The notes under the pieces were generated by a model that saw nothing but the letters and a program-made list of their open reading frames with translations, had not been told where the DNA came from and did no database searches. From positions 2,501 to 66,500 of the forward strand of contig RPFO01000658.1 in the NCBI GenBank assembly GCA_009746045.1: DNA of 64,000 nucleotides. The letters are read 5' to 3'. Position numbers and translations under genes: made by a program. The number at the start of each line of letters is the position of its first letter. The first letter of the stretch is position 1. This stretch comes from Mesostigma viride. Its lineage: Eukaryota; Streptophyta; Mesostigmatophyceae; Mesostigmatales; Mesostigmataceae. Positions 37,480 to 47,861 of this stretch are shown piece after piece.

Positions 37480-38103
37480 AGTGGGCATACTTCGCTTTCC
37501 TCAATATAATGGCGACATGGCATTTGGTGAAAGTGGTGAGTGCCATGAAGTTGCGCCGGCCGTCGTTATCCATGACGAACTGAATGGGTTTCGTGCAAAT
37601 CAAGTTTTTTGTTTTGGTGTTCCAGTTGCGCCGGCCGGCGTTTCCAATGGTATCTTGCGCGCATTTGCAAAAGCTTGCACGCTTATCAACATTTTGTGTT
37701 GGTGAACATTTTATCACCTCTGGGATTTCCGCCTTCACTACCTGAGTTGCTTCTTTGTGGTTTTCAAATGCAACCGAGTTACGCCGGCCGTCGTTACTCA
37801 TGACAAATTGTAGGGGTTTTGTGCAAATCACTTTTGTATGGTTTATGTACATGCATCCAGTTGCGCCGGCCGGCGTTTCCAATGGTATCTTGCAGTTGCG
37901 CAATCAGGCCCCATTACCAAAAGTGTGTTTGTACATCTTTTTTACACCTGAAGGATTTCTGCCTGCATATCCTGAGTTGCTTCTTAATGGTTTTTAATTG
38001 CGCCCGAGTTACGCCGGCCGTCGTTATTAATGACAAACTGTATGTGTTTCATAAAATCACTTTTGTATGGTTTACATGTATCCAGTTGCGCCGGCCGGCG
38101 TTA
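37480..38103 (+). repeat. Roughly 228-bp tandem repeat with GC palindromes
   Basis: Nearly three units, each carrying two palindromic cores about 75-80 bp apart: GTTRCGCCGGCCGTCGTT at 37550, 37778 and 38008, and GTTGCGCCGGCCGGCGTT at 37625, 37860 and 38085. Spacing between equivalent cores is 225-235 bp. The cores are followed by ATGAC or CCAATGG. A matching core lies in an intron of the downstream gene (40810-40829). The minus-strand ORF here (37454-37903) is a repeat translation. Confidence 0.88.
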
Positions 38104-38248
38104 TTAATGACGCTTGTCGTTCTTGTTTGATGCCCATCGTTTTCGTCGTGTCTTTAATGGTGATTATTTATCATTACTCATCCTCAGGGCTTTCGGTGCC
38201 GCGGGATTAAGAGGCGAAAAAAATCAGCTGCCGTCTGACCAAAGTCTG

Positions 38249-41200
38249 ATGGCGCAATCGGGGCGGGGGGCCGTTTCCGACGGTTCGCGTCCCTTGTCCA
38301 AGGACGACCGGGAGCCTGCACTTCGCGGTCCCCGGAGCGACAAGTACATCGAGAACAAGGGGTACAAAATTGCCAATGACATCTTTCCTATCATGGCGGA
38401 ACGCGTGAAAGCAAACAACCACAGGACGCCAGAGATGAGCGCGGAGGTTCTGTCTTGCGCAGCTTCAAGACTAAATGCCATGGTGGCCGAGAGCAACGGC
38501 ATTAAGAAGAGGAAGAACTGTGACGACGGGCTTCCTGAAAGTTGGGCGGAATCTCTTCGGGATACCATCAAGAAGGCTTTTGGCGACTTGGGAACATCTG
38601 AGAAGGATCGTGGGCTTAGGTGGGCCTTGTGTGGACTTGTTACGAAGGCAATGGAGGGCGTCCCGGACAGGATTGTGGAGCGCGCGTTCGGGATTGACAG
38701 GCGCTTTGTCGCAACTGTTCGGGGTCACAGGGATGGAATGGAAGAAGGGGAGGACGACCTTTTGATGAGTGCGCCAGAGAGGAGGAGGAGGAAAGACGAG
38801 CTTCCGACGGAAGTCATTGCCCTGATACAAGCGTGCTGGAGGGATGATAACTTGACGCGGGCGTCTCCGAACATGAAGGATGTTCATTGTGAATGGACAA
38901 GAAAGGATTACAAACATACACTAGCGTTTTCGGAGGGTGCGCGCTACTATACTGTCTCCAAGTCGAAGATTTACGAAGTGTTCATTTCCCGCCATCCGGA
39001 GTTGAAGCCACCGCGGCGGATGGACACTAGGGAGGGGGGGGGGTGGAGGGAGAGGAGGGCGTGAGGGGGGGAAATCAGGTGATTATGGAGACGGAGGAGG
39101 GGATGTCAATGCCTCGCACGAATCAGAAGAGCACAGTTCATGTGGGATACACTTCTTTTTGCAAGCATATGCCCGCATGCGTCAAGGGGCGGTGGAAAAT
39201 GCGGAACTTGTGCGCATGCCAGCACCACACTACCATGCAGTCCATGGTTGGGGGGTTGGCCAAATTTCGTGCAACTTTTCATGCCAGATGCGAGTGCGGA
39301 CCTGAATGCCACGCGTGCGATCATGGTAGCCAGCTCGACGTGGGGTCCTCCGTGCCCACATGTTCCATTTTCAAAGCCACTCACACGACAGAGTGGGTGA
39401 ACAAGTTTACTTGTGAGGTGGAGGGGATGAGGGAGGGGGGAGGTTCGAGGTCGTCTGTGGGGTCGTCGCGGCCGCAGGTTCAGCCTTTTCAGGGCGAACT
39501 TGAGGATCTGCCCATGCATGGGAGGGTGCTGGACGACGAGGAAGGGGTGCCCGATCATGACCTGGGCGAGGAGTTGGGGGTTTGCTCGATCCGGCGTAAG
39601 GCTTGTGTGTTGGGCACTTGCCGGGCTCCCAAGTGTGGAATTCGGAACTTCATGTTATGCGAACGGGAGGAGGCTTCCAACCACCTGATTTCATGGACCA
39701 GATACGAGATGCAGGATGTGCCGCCGGGTGCGGTTCTTGGGCCAGAGGTAATTTTTAGTGGAGTGGTTGCGCCCCAAGGCGTTTCTTTTGCAATGTTTCC
39801 TGAGGTTCTTGGGCCAGAGGTAATTTTTAGTGGAGTGGTTGCGCCCCAAGGCGTTTCTTAAGCAATGTTTCCTGAGGTTCTTGGGCCAGAGGTAATTTTT
39901 AGTGGAGTGGTTGCGCCCCAAGGCGTTTCTTTTTCAATTTTTCCTGAGGTCCTGTCTTTTTTCTTCCTACAGGTCATTGGTGGGTCGAAGTTGATGTCTT
40001 TTCTGTATGTGCACATTGCGCATATGCAGGACGACTGTGACGAGATCGCAAAGGCTGGTGGGCAGCGATTGACGCAAGTCGACGTCAAGTCCACACCAAC
40101 GGAGCTAAAGGAGGCGATTGTGGACAAGTGGCCGGACTTCATCCAGCATTGCTTCAACGCGTGGTGGCAAGCGGACGCCTCCAAGGAATGTCTCTCAAGG
40201 ATGCGGGTGGGGGACCTTGTATGCCACACAGATTACGCCGAGAACTACCAGTCTTACACCTATCACAATCTCCAAGCACAGTATTGGCATCCAGTCACAT
40301 TCGTCCTTATGCCCTGGATCGTGCGCTACTTGGATCCAGCGTCGGGAAAGGTCGTGAGAAGGGAGTTTCACTTCATCGGACAGGGCGGAATGAAAAGGGA
40401 CGGGCGGGCCCTCCGTTTTGCTATCCTCAAAATCCTGGCGACACTACGGTCAGAAGGGGTAGAGGTGAAGCGCTTCATTGGGTGGTCGGACAATTGCTCC
40501 ATGCAGTTCAAGTCAAGGAATGTGATCGCGGAAATGGCCCGGCTGCTGACGGAGGATCCGCACCTGGAGTCATTTGAGTGGAATTACTTTGGGGAGCAGC
40601 ACGGAAAGGGGGAGGTGGATGGAGCTGGTGGGACTGTGAAGTGCATGTTGAGGAGGTGGCACATCAGGGAAGAGAACCAGGACAAACAGACGGCCGCCCA
40701 GTTGGTGGAGAATCTGGCGTCGGGGGCGGTGGGCGGGACCACAACGACCAGGCGTAACTTCTTCGAGTTCCCCGAGGTAATTAAGTGTACAGTCCTCGTT
40801 CAGGGAATAGTTACGCCGGCCGTCGTTTCTAGGGCGTTCTTGGAGTCCTGGCGATCAGGAGTGCTTAATAAAACACAACTAGCTCGATGGTCTCGTAACT
40901 TCAACTTTCCCTTGTGCAAATCTTGTCTTCGACGCGCAGGTGCTTCCTTACAGCCCAGGGCGCGGCGAAATCAAAGGAGTGAAGAAGGCGCACTGGTGGC
41001 GCATGGACAAGTCGAATGTGACGCGCTTAATGCTGCGCCAGTATTCCTGCTATTGTGGCGGTGCGTGCGCCGAGGAAAGGTGGTGGGATTGTCGAAAGGA
41101 GTGGACCGACATGGACGGCTGGAATGTGGGAGGTGCTCGGATGAAGCTCCACAAACTGGGGGAGCCAGTGCAAAGGAACCCAAACGGACAAGGGGGGCAC

Positions 41201-41671
41201 GCAGGGACGCGACTGAACAGACTACAGGCAGAGAGGACGATGATGGGAAGGAGACTGAAGCTGCGAGACATTTTTGCCGTCGAGTCCTACTCTGGTGATG
41301 GGTCCCACGATCCAGATCATCCATATTGGCTAGCGGAAGTCTTGCAGGAGCCTTATCAGGTGGCCGCTACTTTCGTGAGGCGAGTGGCCGACAGAAACGG
41401 CAAGGTCGATAGGGAGTTGTTCCGTAAGGGACAATGGGTGGTGGGGGTGCGCTACTGGGACAGATTTCCGGGTATGGCGACGATGTTCAAAATGGACGCC
41501 GATGCCCAACCTGAACAGCCAAACTTGGTCAATTGCTACCTGTGCATGGACGCGGGGTTCGAACACACCATTGTTGTCAACCCAGCTAACAATCGCCAGG
41601 CCATCTTGACCATTCCGACAGACGTCGAGAAACGGCTCACGAACTTGGCCAAGAAGAGACCTGTTCAGTAG
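38249..41671 (+). CDS. DDE transposase-like protein, three exons (frameshifted in exon 1)
   Basis: Model: exon 1 38249-39747, exon 2 39973-40776, exon 3 40940-41671; both introns are phase 0, GAG|GTAATT...CAG|GT. ATG 38249 is the first in-frame start. The frame changes at the G10 run near 39034-39043, so the gene is either broken or mis-sequenced there. Total is about 1010 residues. The N-terminal helical region ends in SKSKIYEVFISRHPEL; a Cys/His stretch follows (LCACQHH, CECGPECHAC, later KACVLGTCRAPKCG). Exon 2 holds CHTDYAENYQ, GWSDNCSMQFKSRN and FGEQHGKGEVDGAGG, the Asp-ENY, SD-C-QFK and HGK-DG-GG signature of a widespread uncharacterised transposase-like family known from animals and protists. 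Superfamily assignment is not claimed. It would act in the nucleus on DNA. Confidence 0.75.
39733..39948 (+). repeat. Three 72-bp repeats duplicating the exon 1 end and 5' splice site
   Basis: GGTTCTTGGGCCAGAGGTAA begins near 39732, 39804 and 39876, period 72. Each unit carries the exon terminus GGGCCAGAG, a GTAATTTTTAG donor, and GTTGCGCCCCAAGGCGTTTC. The single acceptor TTCTTCCTACAG ends at 39972. Use of the second donor would add 24 in-frame residues; use of the third crosses a TAA in unit 2 (CTTAAGC at about 39858). Confidence 0.85.
40777..40939 (+). other. Intron 2 of the transposase-like gene, with GC palindrome
   Basis: 163 nt from GTAATTAAGTG to CGACGCGCAG. Removing it joins FFEFPE to VLPYSPGRG in phase 0. 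It contains GTTACGCCGGCCGTCGTTTC at 40810-40829, the same core as the upstream 228-bp repeat. Retention would continue an open but compositionally different Arg-rich frame to 41298. Confidence 0.75.
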
Positions 41672-41846
41672 GCCAGCTCGCCCGGGCTTGGTTGGACGAG
41701 GTGGACAGCCTTGAGAGCACGTGCTTCGTTGTGAGCACTTGCCTTTCAGCCGTGATTTGCAAACGAGTTCCTTGTCCTGAATTGTAAAGCTCGATTCATG
41801 CTCTTTTAAGGAAGTGTATAATATTATCCAGATCATGTATATATTT

Positions 41847-42210
41847 TAAAAATATAATTACTTACAGCAGAGTGAAATCACTCAAACCAAAGCAAACGCC
41901 CAGCTATAAACCTATATACAGAGCCATGTCAAAGCTCTATACTACGATAAGACCAATGGAAACGCCTAACGGGAGGAACCTAATAGCCCTGCTGCACCGC
42001 AAAATCAGCCCGCGTACGGCGGAGCATGATGTCAGCCATGGCCCGAGTCAGCGCCACCGACAGGCGCTGACGCCAATATGACGTCCAGGTCCGCGCCGAC
42101 CATGGGGCCCGCTGGCCCTCCAGGTCCAGCCGGTCCTCCCGGAGCCGGCAACACTCCTTGAAGAAGGCGGAGGTCAGGGGCCCCATGGCCCCAAACTCCT
42201 CCAGGACAAA
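41847..42210 (-). mobile_element. R2-like LINE, 5'-truncated copy A
   Basis: Minus-strand 3' end of the LINE described at 47862-50837: the last 80 or so codons (from about VLEEFGAMG), the stop, and the 3' UTR ending in GTAAGTAATTATATTTTTAA. It is flanked by a 12-bp target duplication, ATGTATATATTT (41835-41846 and 42214-42225), which shows an independent insertion at a TA-rich site. Confidence 0.9.
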
Positions 42211-42225
42211 AAGATGTATATATTT

Positions 42226-43800
42226 ACATCTAGACCTGAGTTCAAATAACATTTCTTAGAGGGATGAGATGCGCGAGGTCCAGCATACATGTATATATCC
42301 ATGGAGACATGTTACAAACTCAAATGTTTCATTGTACGTACCACTAGCTCGTCGACGGGGGTATCCCATGTAATGTATGATTTATGAATTAATTAATCGC
42401 TTAATTGTACAATTTAAATGGATCATGAACTTGTCAAGTGGCCTAATTTGGTTTATTTGGTTCATCATTTATTGATCTCAATCATTCTTAATTGAATCTC
42501 GAGCAATAGCAATCGTGAAGCAGATCCTAATCATGTGATTCGCATAACATTTGAGAATAGGCAACAAGTGCTACTTTGAGGAATGCGGGGTTGGTCAGGT
42601 TATTATAGAGCTAGAGCTACAAACGGCACATATATTGCAAACTTTGCGCTCCAGGCATGGAATTTCAAAAGTACCAAAATTGGAGCAGTAGATGTTGGGG
42701 ACGCCCCTGGGTATGCCCCTAAAACCCCTCAGGCTCCGGGAGAGGCCGTTATATTTTCCCAAACCGGCCGGCGCCTCTAAATGTGTTCCACTGAAGCCTA
42801 TCTGTGGGCTCTGGACCATGGGGCAGCCCTACTGTGCATATCCGCTATTATGAGTCAGCCATGCATGCCATGCTTTGCCCATCAGTGCAGCTCTAGATCG
42901 AGCCACTCTCTCATGCTGCGACGCCATCATTATTAATTAATTAATCAGGTAGACACCTCACGTGGCCCCCCCGCGGGGCTGCGCCCAGCTCAGCCTGGCC
43001 GGCACCTCCTTACGTGGGCTGGCCGGCTGGGCCCCGCCATGCTCGACGCCGCAAGGCCCGCACCTTCAAAGAACAGCTAGTAGAGGATATGGGGGGCCTA
43101 CTAGGCCTCTCCGTGATTGGAACAAGATGATCAATTAATAGAAACAAGATGATGGACAAGCAAGGCCAAGTGGGACCAGGTCATAGAGGACAACCGGAAC
43201 CCCCCCCAGTGGGGAAGCGCCCGCGTTTGCAAACCCGCGGGAAGCACACCAAGTAAGTAAGTACTTGCGTGTCATGCGCAAAGGCATGCCACGGAGTACT
43301 ATGCTAATCTCATTAGAAAAATAATTACACAAAAGTTTAAACAAATATCGTCTGCATCATCCCCCAACCGTTAAGCACTATAGATGGGGATGTAATCCTC
43401 ATCCGAGCTGTCCTCTACTGTAATGGCAGACGAGGCGGTAGTGTAGCGGCTATCCTCACGGACCAATAACCTCGACCTGCGGACTTCTATACCCTGGCTA
43501 TAGCAACGGGCCGCGGGGCCCGTGGGGAGAAAACAGGAGCATACCCCTCGGGAAGGTGCTTGATCGCAGATGGCAGCCCATTTCTCCTTGTCAATCATGC
43601 CGGCGCAGAGTACGGATAGTCCCACCAGTTAAGCCCTGCATCTTCAAGCAGTTGTGTCACATAGGTCCGGGTCGGGCCGCGCCGGTGCCCGGCGCGCGCA
43701 AGTTTGCCAGCACACCAGACAGGTCCCATAGGGTAGAGAGCCTAGACTATACTGAGTTGGCTTGATGTTGTAGATAGATTAGACCGGTAGGATTGTGTGT
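42226..43800. other. Intergenic DNA, no gene supported
   Basis: No ORF with a domain. TTAATTAATTAATCAGG occurs at about 42935. The rest has no structure that I could explain. Confidence 0.4.
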
Positions 43801-44172
43801 CCCCATCCATGCATCCATCCATCGGGGTTAATTAATGCTCCGTGACTCCCCAACGGGAGCACGAGTCTAATTAATTATGGGTTAATTAATTAATTAATTA
43901 AGCTCGTGCTCCCGTTGGGGAGTCACGGAGCACCGAAGTGCTTTTAATCCCTGTGTGTGCGTGCAACAGGAGAAAGGGCAGAGACCCCCAGTCTCCTTCA
44001 TGCCAGAGGCATGCCACAGCTGCACTCGGGCGCGCTAGCTACTAAACGGACACGCTAACGATCCGGCAATCTGTGGGTGCAATAAGCCCCATGTGAGCAT
44101 GGCATAACAAGTCCTGAGCGTGGGCGAGTAAACTGATCATAGCCAAGACGTAGCATGGCTGTACAAGGACGA
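43801..44172 (+). repeat. Family X element copy 1, with 30-bp perfect inverted repeat
   Basis: TGCTCCGTGACTCCCCAACG (43836-43865 in full) is repeated inverted at 43903-43932 around a TTAA-rich loop. The downstream 230 bp (CACCGAAGTGC to about 44165, CATGGCTGTAC) recur inverted at 60845-61080. A short CATC microsatellite precedes it at 43804-43825. No coding. Confidence 0.85.
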
Positions 44173-44199
44173 AGCTAAGGCTACTTAATTGGCTGCATG

Positions 44200-44635
44200 G
44201 TTGTGTACCGTGCGTTAGCGGTGCACGTGACTAGGTATGTTGGCACGGCTAGGCAAACGTTCTAAGGATGGCTGCCATAGCGGCAGTGCCTACCATGCAG
44301 TGGATACAACAAGCTAGGGCTATTAGCTGTACGTCTAGCCCGCAGGGGGGCGTCCACATCTTGTGGTTGATCATCAGGTCCCCGCCCCTCCAGTACACCT
44401 TGGTGCGAGCTAAGTGCCCTAGTACTAACTGCAGGCGCCACTGCTTTATGGTGCTGGTGATAATAATATGGCATGCCGAGGTACAGCTCCTCATTGCGAA
44501 CGTGGGCAGTGTAGCCTACACGGAAAATGGATCGCAGCATGTTGGTGACCGCGCCGTCTAGCTTTCTGGCCAGCTCGGCGGTGAGGGTCCACGTCTTGGC
44601 CCCGTACGTAAGAACAGTGAGGACTAGGACCTTAA
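44200..44635 (-). pseudogene. Fragment of an L1-like LINE: RT C-terminus joined to an ORF1 C-terminus
   Basis: Minus strand from 44635: KVLVLTVLTYGAKTWTL, ARKLDGAVTNMLRSIFRV, and after a one-frame change WRLQ and LGHLART. This is the region that follows the RT domain in many non-LTR elements. It runs directly into KVYWRGGDLMINHKMWTPP, which matches the C-terminus of the ORF1-type fragment at 46925-47296. The DNA at 44200-44430 is an inverted copy of 47220-47440. So two LINE pieces normally in the order ORF1-ORF2 are joined in the reverse order. TE2 inserted at its upstream edge. Confidence 0.75.
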
Positions 44636-46920
44636 GGGGACGGGACACCCCCGAATTTTTTGGCGCCAAAAAATTCGCGCCGGAGCCGAAGGTCACAAAT
44701 TTCACGTGCACGGTGCGCGCACCCCTTGCGGAAGTGGCCATGGCGACTGCGTTCAGGCGAAACTACCACACTAGGGCAGGCGAAATGCAAAAATTTTACT
44801 CGAATCTAAAAGGAGATGAGTATATGATGTTAGTTTGCGGCGGAAATCAGCTGGTTTACAATATCGCTGTTGTTTTTTTATGCCATCGGCATGGGGGGTA
44901 ATCTGAATTTTTTGGTCGCGCGGAATGAAATAGAATTCATGATAGCGGCTGTAAAATAGCGGTTTGGGGGGCTGTTCTGACCGTGAAGCAGGCATTAATA
45001 TCGGTTGCATCGAATTCTTAACCGAGCTGGTGCTTTTTGCCAGATTTTCGGCCATTATCGGTAAGTAATTGTTCAGACCTGCGCATTGCGTGTCTGACCT
45101 GTCCATGGAAGAACGGCTGTTGTTGCGCGCCTGGGCGAGGGATTTACGAGGGCAAGGTACAGCTTTGTCGCGAATGTTATCTGCTATCGGTGCTTTCTTC
45201 TATGAGCTCATCGTTCGAGGTTTTTTGCGTTCTTTTTGGGCAGTTTCCGCCAGCTAGCTCGCCGTCGCTTGCCGTTGTGTTGTCGAATACCTGGCAGCTT
45301 TAGATTGTTTTCGTTGATGTCGTGATCAGGGCCGCTTCAGTCGCAGCCTGTAGCTCTTCGGGAAGGTATAAGGCATTTCATAAAACGTGTTCTGGCAAGG
45401 ATGTTGTGCGTATGGACGCTTCTTGTTGTTTGAGAGTGACGCACCCTCTCTTCGCAGGCCGCAGCGGCATCACAGCGCTCATGCGGTGAAGGGCCGCCAA
45501 TGGTTTCTTTGCATTTTATCGTGCAGGGATGGAAGTGTTATAGTGATGATGATGTTGGAGATATTGCATTTGTGTGACTGCATGTAGATAGCTGGCACCA
45601 ATGGTTGTTTGAGCTTTCCTTTGTGATGATGACGTGACAAGACTACAATGTGCTGAGCCAACCATGGTTGACATGCATGACTGCATGCAAGCTATATATA
45701 CCATGTTCCTACTTGGTTCCTTGCCCTCCATAGTCCCAGTTTGTCATCCATGCCGGGGAGGACAGTTTAGGAGGTGTTGTTGTGTTGATTAGCTTGGTTG
45801 GCATCAACCTTACACTCTAACCTGGGAGAAACATAGGAAATACTGCTTAGGCATGTTAGGGCTACCATCGTCAAGGCTATGCACATATTTACAAGGCTGG
45901 CCATGCTGGAGGGATGATGAAGACATATGAGGTGCGTGGCCACCCCTTTGTACATTGTAAACATACTCAGCATGGTTTTGGTGCATGTTGGATGGCATAT
46001 GAAGTGGCACTGTGGGGCTACTAACTTACTGAGTGGTCCTTAGCGCCTTGTCATGTGGTCATATAGGAAACCCATCAACTTGAGCAGTTCTTGTCGCAAT
46101 GACCCCCCACATTGAGCATGCGTTGCCGTCAGCGTGCAAGAGTTGATTATGTGTGCTTTGGTCAGTTTGCAGATGTCTTTGATGAAGAAGGAGGTGCTAG
46201 TGTGGCTAAATGGTTACTCTAATTTCCTTGTAGCGTCTACATGGGTGGCCGTCTTGGAGTGGTTGTAACTTGGGCAGTTCTTGTCAGAATGGCGTCAAAC
46301 CTTGAACATAGGAGGTACCATATGTGCAGAGAATGGTAGTATGTGGTTTGGCCAGTTTTCATGAGGCTTAGATGTATAAAGGGGTGTTGGTGTGGTTAAA
46401 TACTAGCTAAAACCTCCCTTAGCTTCGTCACAGGTGGCAATCTAGGAATATCCATCAAATAGGGCTGCGCTTGTCAGAATGACCTGAAAATTTGGGGCTG
46501 CATGTCCCCCCTCTCTAGTATTTGAAAATATAAGATATGGCATGATCCCATGTGTTTATGATTTGTTTTATTTTTTTGGTGAAAAAAAGTACCCTTTTTG
46601 CGGGAAAATCCATCAATGTGTCTAAACATCAGTGTTTTGTGCTCAAAATTAGGCAGACTTTCTCAAAAGTGGGGGAACTATATGGAAATATATGATTTGG
46701 TCCAAATATGTTTGCCCATTGTCCTAGGGAAAATATGCCAAAAGTAGCGTCTTTTTCTATTTTTAGCGCGTAACCGGCATCTGGTGGGGGCTAGTACCCC
46801 CCCCAAGTGGTTGGAATTTTTTTTTTAAATCATATTTATGGTCCCCAATCATAATTGGATTTTTAGCACATGCATAGGTATGGTTTCCAGAAAAGTGCCC
46901 TTTAGGGGTGTCCCCTCCCC
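44636..46920. mobile_element. TTAA-flanked DNA element TE2 (opposite orientation to TE1)
   Basis: TTAA at 44632-44635 and 46921-46924 flank an element whose ends are GGGGACGGGACACCCCC and, read from the right, GGGGAGGGGACACCCCT. Its left part matches the right part of TE1 (CAGTCGCCATGGCCACTTCC inverted near 44735) and its right part matches the left of TE1 (AATTATGATTGGGG). About 190-bp spaced motifs CTTGTCAGAATGACC-like occur near 46088, 46280 and 46465. No transposase or PHD ORF is seen. It sits inside the L1-like LINE fragments. Confidence 0.88.
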
Positions 46921-46924
46921 TTAA

Positions 46925-47296
46925 ACAGGTCCTGTTTCTCTACTTCTTGCCCAAGGGCTTACCCTCATGGGCCTGGTAGCTGAGGTAGAACTGCGTGGGT
47001 GCCACCGCCTTCCCCACTCACGGGACAAGGCGGCTCCCCCACCAGTCCTGCTCACCTTCCCCTCCCGTGAGGACAAGCAGCGGTTCCTTTCTCGTCGCAA
47101 GAGGCTGCACGACCTCACCTGGACGCTGGACGACGACCTGACCCCCGCTCAGCAGCAGCAGCGACGCGACCTGTGGCCGGAATACCTGGCCGCCACAAGT
47201 GCTCAGGACCCCCAGAAGCCAAAGGTGTACTGGAGGGGCGGGCCCCTGACGGTCCTGATGATCAACCACAAGATGTGGACGCCCCCTGCGGGCTAG
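46925..47296 (+). pseudogene. ORF1-type RNA-binding protein fragment of an L1-like LINE
   Basis: From ATG 46967 109 residues read PPPVLLTFPSREDKQRFLSR, LHDLTWTLDDDLTPAQQQQR, RRDLWPEYL, then VYWRGGPLTVLMINHKMWTPP and a stop. This is the pattern of the C-terminal half of L1-type ORF1 proteins: an RRM-like strand with 'VTF-SREDK', then 'DLTP...RR-LWP', ending 'GG-L-ING-----PP'. The start is lost; TE2 abuts it on the left. A second fragment lies on the minus strand at 55785-55950. Confidence 0.7.
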
Positions 47297-47447
47297 AATA
47301 GCTAATAGCCCTAGCTTGTATCCATTGGTAGTCACTGCCGCCATGGCAGCCATGCTTAGAATCAGTGTTCGCCTATATAGGTGTGCCACCATATATACCT
47401 ATAGTCACGTGCACCGCTAACACACAGTACACAACCAGCCATATATA

Positions 47448-47494
47448 TATTAATTAATTAATTAAAATCATAGCTCAGTGGGGAGCATATATAT
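47448..47494 (+). repeat. Left remnant of the tandem repeat into which LINE copies inserted
   Basis: TTAATTAATTAATTAA, then TCAGTGGGGAGCATATAT. The sequence continues after the LINE cluster at 53081 (ATATATATGTAACACATATC). The uninterrupted homologue is 53437-53500. See also family X, with which it shares TTAA repeats followed by TGGGGAG. Confidence 0.7.
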
Positions 47495-47840
47495 TAAAAA
47501 TATAATTACTTACAGCAGAGTGAAATCACTCAAACCAAAGCAAACGCCCAGCTATAAACCTATATACAGAGCCATGTCAAAGCTCTATACTACGAAGTAC
47601 GATAAGACCAATGGAAACGCCTAACGGGAGGAACCTAATAGCCCTGCTGCACCGCAAAATCAGCCCGCGTACGGCGGAGCATGATGTCCGCCATGGCCCG
47701 AGTCAGCGCCACCGACAAGCGCTGACGCCAATATGACGTCCAGGTCCGCGCCGACCATGGGGCCCGCTGGCCCTCCAGGTCCAGCCGGTCCTCCCGGAGC
47801 CGGCAACACTCCTTGAAGAAGGCGGAGGTCAGGGGCCCCA
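47495..47840 (-). mobile_element. R2-like LINE, 5'-truncated copy B
   Basis: Minus-strand 3' end of the R2-like LINE, flanked by a 16-bp target duplication TGGGGAGCATATATAT (47479-47494 and 47841-47856). It is truncated at GGGGCCCCATGG, shorter than copy A. It inserted immediately beside copy C, so it postdates or shares C's target. Confidence 0.9.
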
Positions 47841-47861
47841 TGGGGAGCATATATATGTAAC

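Noticed and set aside
37454..37903. 149-residue minus-strand ORF
   Set aside because: It spans the 228-bp tandem repeats and repeats internally (NDGRRN twice); nothing suggests a protein family.
47018..47392. 124-residue minus-strand ORF
   Set aside because: Shadow of the plus-strand ORF1-type fragment, which has the recognisable pattern.
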